A stretch of 14,207 nt of DNA from an uncultured Candidatus Melainabacteria bacterium (GTDB taxonomy: Bacteria > Cyanobacteriota > Vampirovibrionia > LMEP-6097): positions 1-14,207 of the forward strand of contig CALBDR010000277.1 in NCBI GenBank assembly GCA_937927525.1, written 5' to 3'. Below the pieces are notes generated by a model. That model was not told where the DNA came from. It made no database searches and saw only the letters and a list, made by a program, of their open reading frames with translations. Positions 13,980 to 14,207 of the stretch are shown one piece after another; the first letter of the stretch is position 1; each line of letters starts with the position of its first letter. Position numbers and translations under genes: made by a program.

Positions 13980-14207
13980 TTGTCTAAATTCAACGAACTA
14001 AACATATCCGCAGAAACTTTATCTACTTTAGATAGAATGGGCTTTTCAGAAGCAACACCTATCCAAACTAAAGCGATACCTGCCTTGCTTGACGGTAGAG
14101 ATATAATCGGACAAGCACAAACAGGAACAGGAAAAACCATTGCCTTTGCAATTCCTGCCGTTGAGAATATTAGCCCCGAACTGGGTGACCCTCAAGTATT
14201 AGTACTC
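13980..14207 (+). CDS. DEAD-box RNA helicase, N-terminal 76 residues (cut by window edge)
   Basis: The frame runs open to the window end. It begins SKFNELNISAETLSTLDRMG, followed by the Q motif GFSEATPIQTKAIP (about 21-34) and motif I AQTGTGKT (about 46-53; Walker A, ATP binding). QVLVL at the edge leads into the motif Ia region. This is the standard N-terminus of bacterial RhlE/CsdA/DbpA-type ATP-dependent RNA helicases, which unwind short RNA duplexes in ribosome assembly and RNA decay. The subgroup cannot be told from this fragment. An in-frame TAA 12 nt upstream leaves TTG at 13980 as the natural start; no Shine-Dalgarno site is visible. Divergent from the repeat-protein gene. Confidence 0.93.
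   Translation, partial: MSKFNELNISAETLSTLDRMGFSEATPIQTKAIPALLDGRDIIGQAQTGTGKTIAFAIPAVENISPELGDPQVLVL

Noticed and set aside
1..14207. tRNA, rRNA, CRISPR arrays, IS elements, integration sites
   Set aside because: No cloverleaf consensus, regularly spaced repeats, transposase or integrase motifs, or terminal inverted repeats were seen when reading both strands.

Overview
The window is AT-rich, densely coded bacterial DNA with short intergenic gaps. It holds about a dozen protein genes on both strands and no visible RNA gene, transposase, integrase or CRISPR array. Gene content (LemA with TPM-domain proteins, SelO, gamma-glutamyltransferase, TSUP permease, DinF-type MATE, DEAD-box helicase) fits a proteobacterium. 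The low GC, a gene carrying two in-frame stop codons and an unrecognised soluble repeat protein are compatible with a reduced, possibly host-associated lineage. That placement is inference; no marker in the window fixes the taxon.

Layout. 1-1730 (minus): a GH15-type glucoamylase-like enzyme running off the left edge, preceded by a promoter with two ATTAGGGT repeats. 1823-3705 (minus): a tightly packed lemA > soluble TPM > membrane TPM operon, divergent from a periplasmic M48 metalloprotease gene (3727-4398) across only 21 bp. 4486-4989 (plus): an unrecognised protein with a perfect 17-bp palindrome just before its start. 4970-5983 (minus): a membrane-protein gene broken by two in-frame stops. 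6038-6607 (plus): a TVP38/DedA-family membrane protein. 6625-10498 (minus): a TSUP permease > lipoprotein gamma-glutamyltransferase > SelO operon. 10568-11902 (plus): a MATE exporter. 11892-12596 (minus): a SAM-dependent methyltransferase. 12794-13894 (minus): an acidic helical protein with degenerate internal repeats. 13980-14207 (plus): the first 76 codons of a DEAD-box RNA helicase.

Functional themes. The LemA/TPM/M48 cluster looks like an envelope protein quality-control module. The TSUP/GGT/SelO operon suggests periplasmic glutathione breakdown, transport of a sulfur-containing anion, and redox-linked protein AMPylation. The rest are separate housekeeping or transport genes.

Expression signals. 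Several genes lack a Shine-Dalgarno sequence and have a -10-like hexamer within 7-15 nt of the start codon, which suggests leaderless or near-leaderless mRNAs. Start codons include TTG (helicase, TVP38, probably SelO) and GTG (MATE). Of 13 stop codons seen at gene ends, 10 are TAA, 3 are TAG and none is TGA. The most interesting items are the palindromic lemA/M48 divergent promoter, the doubly interrupted membrane gene, the repeat protein at 12794-13894, and the palindrome in front of the orphan gene at 4486. I see no convincing large new multi-gene defence or mobile system.
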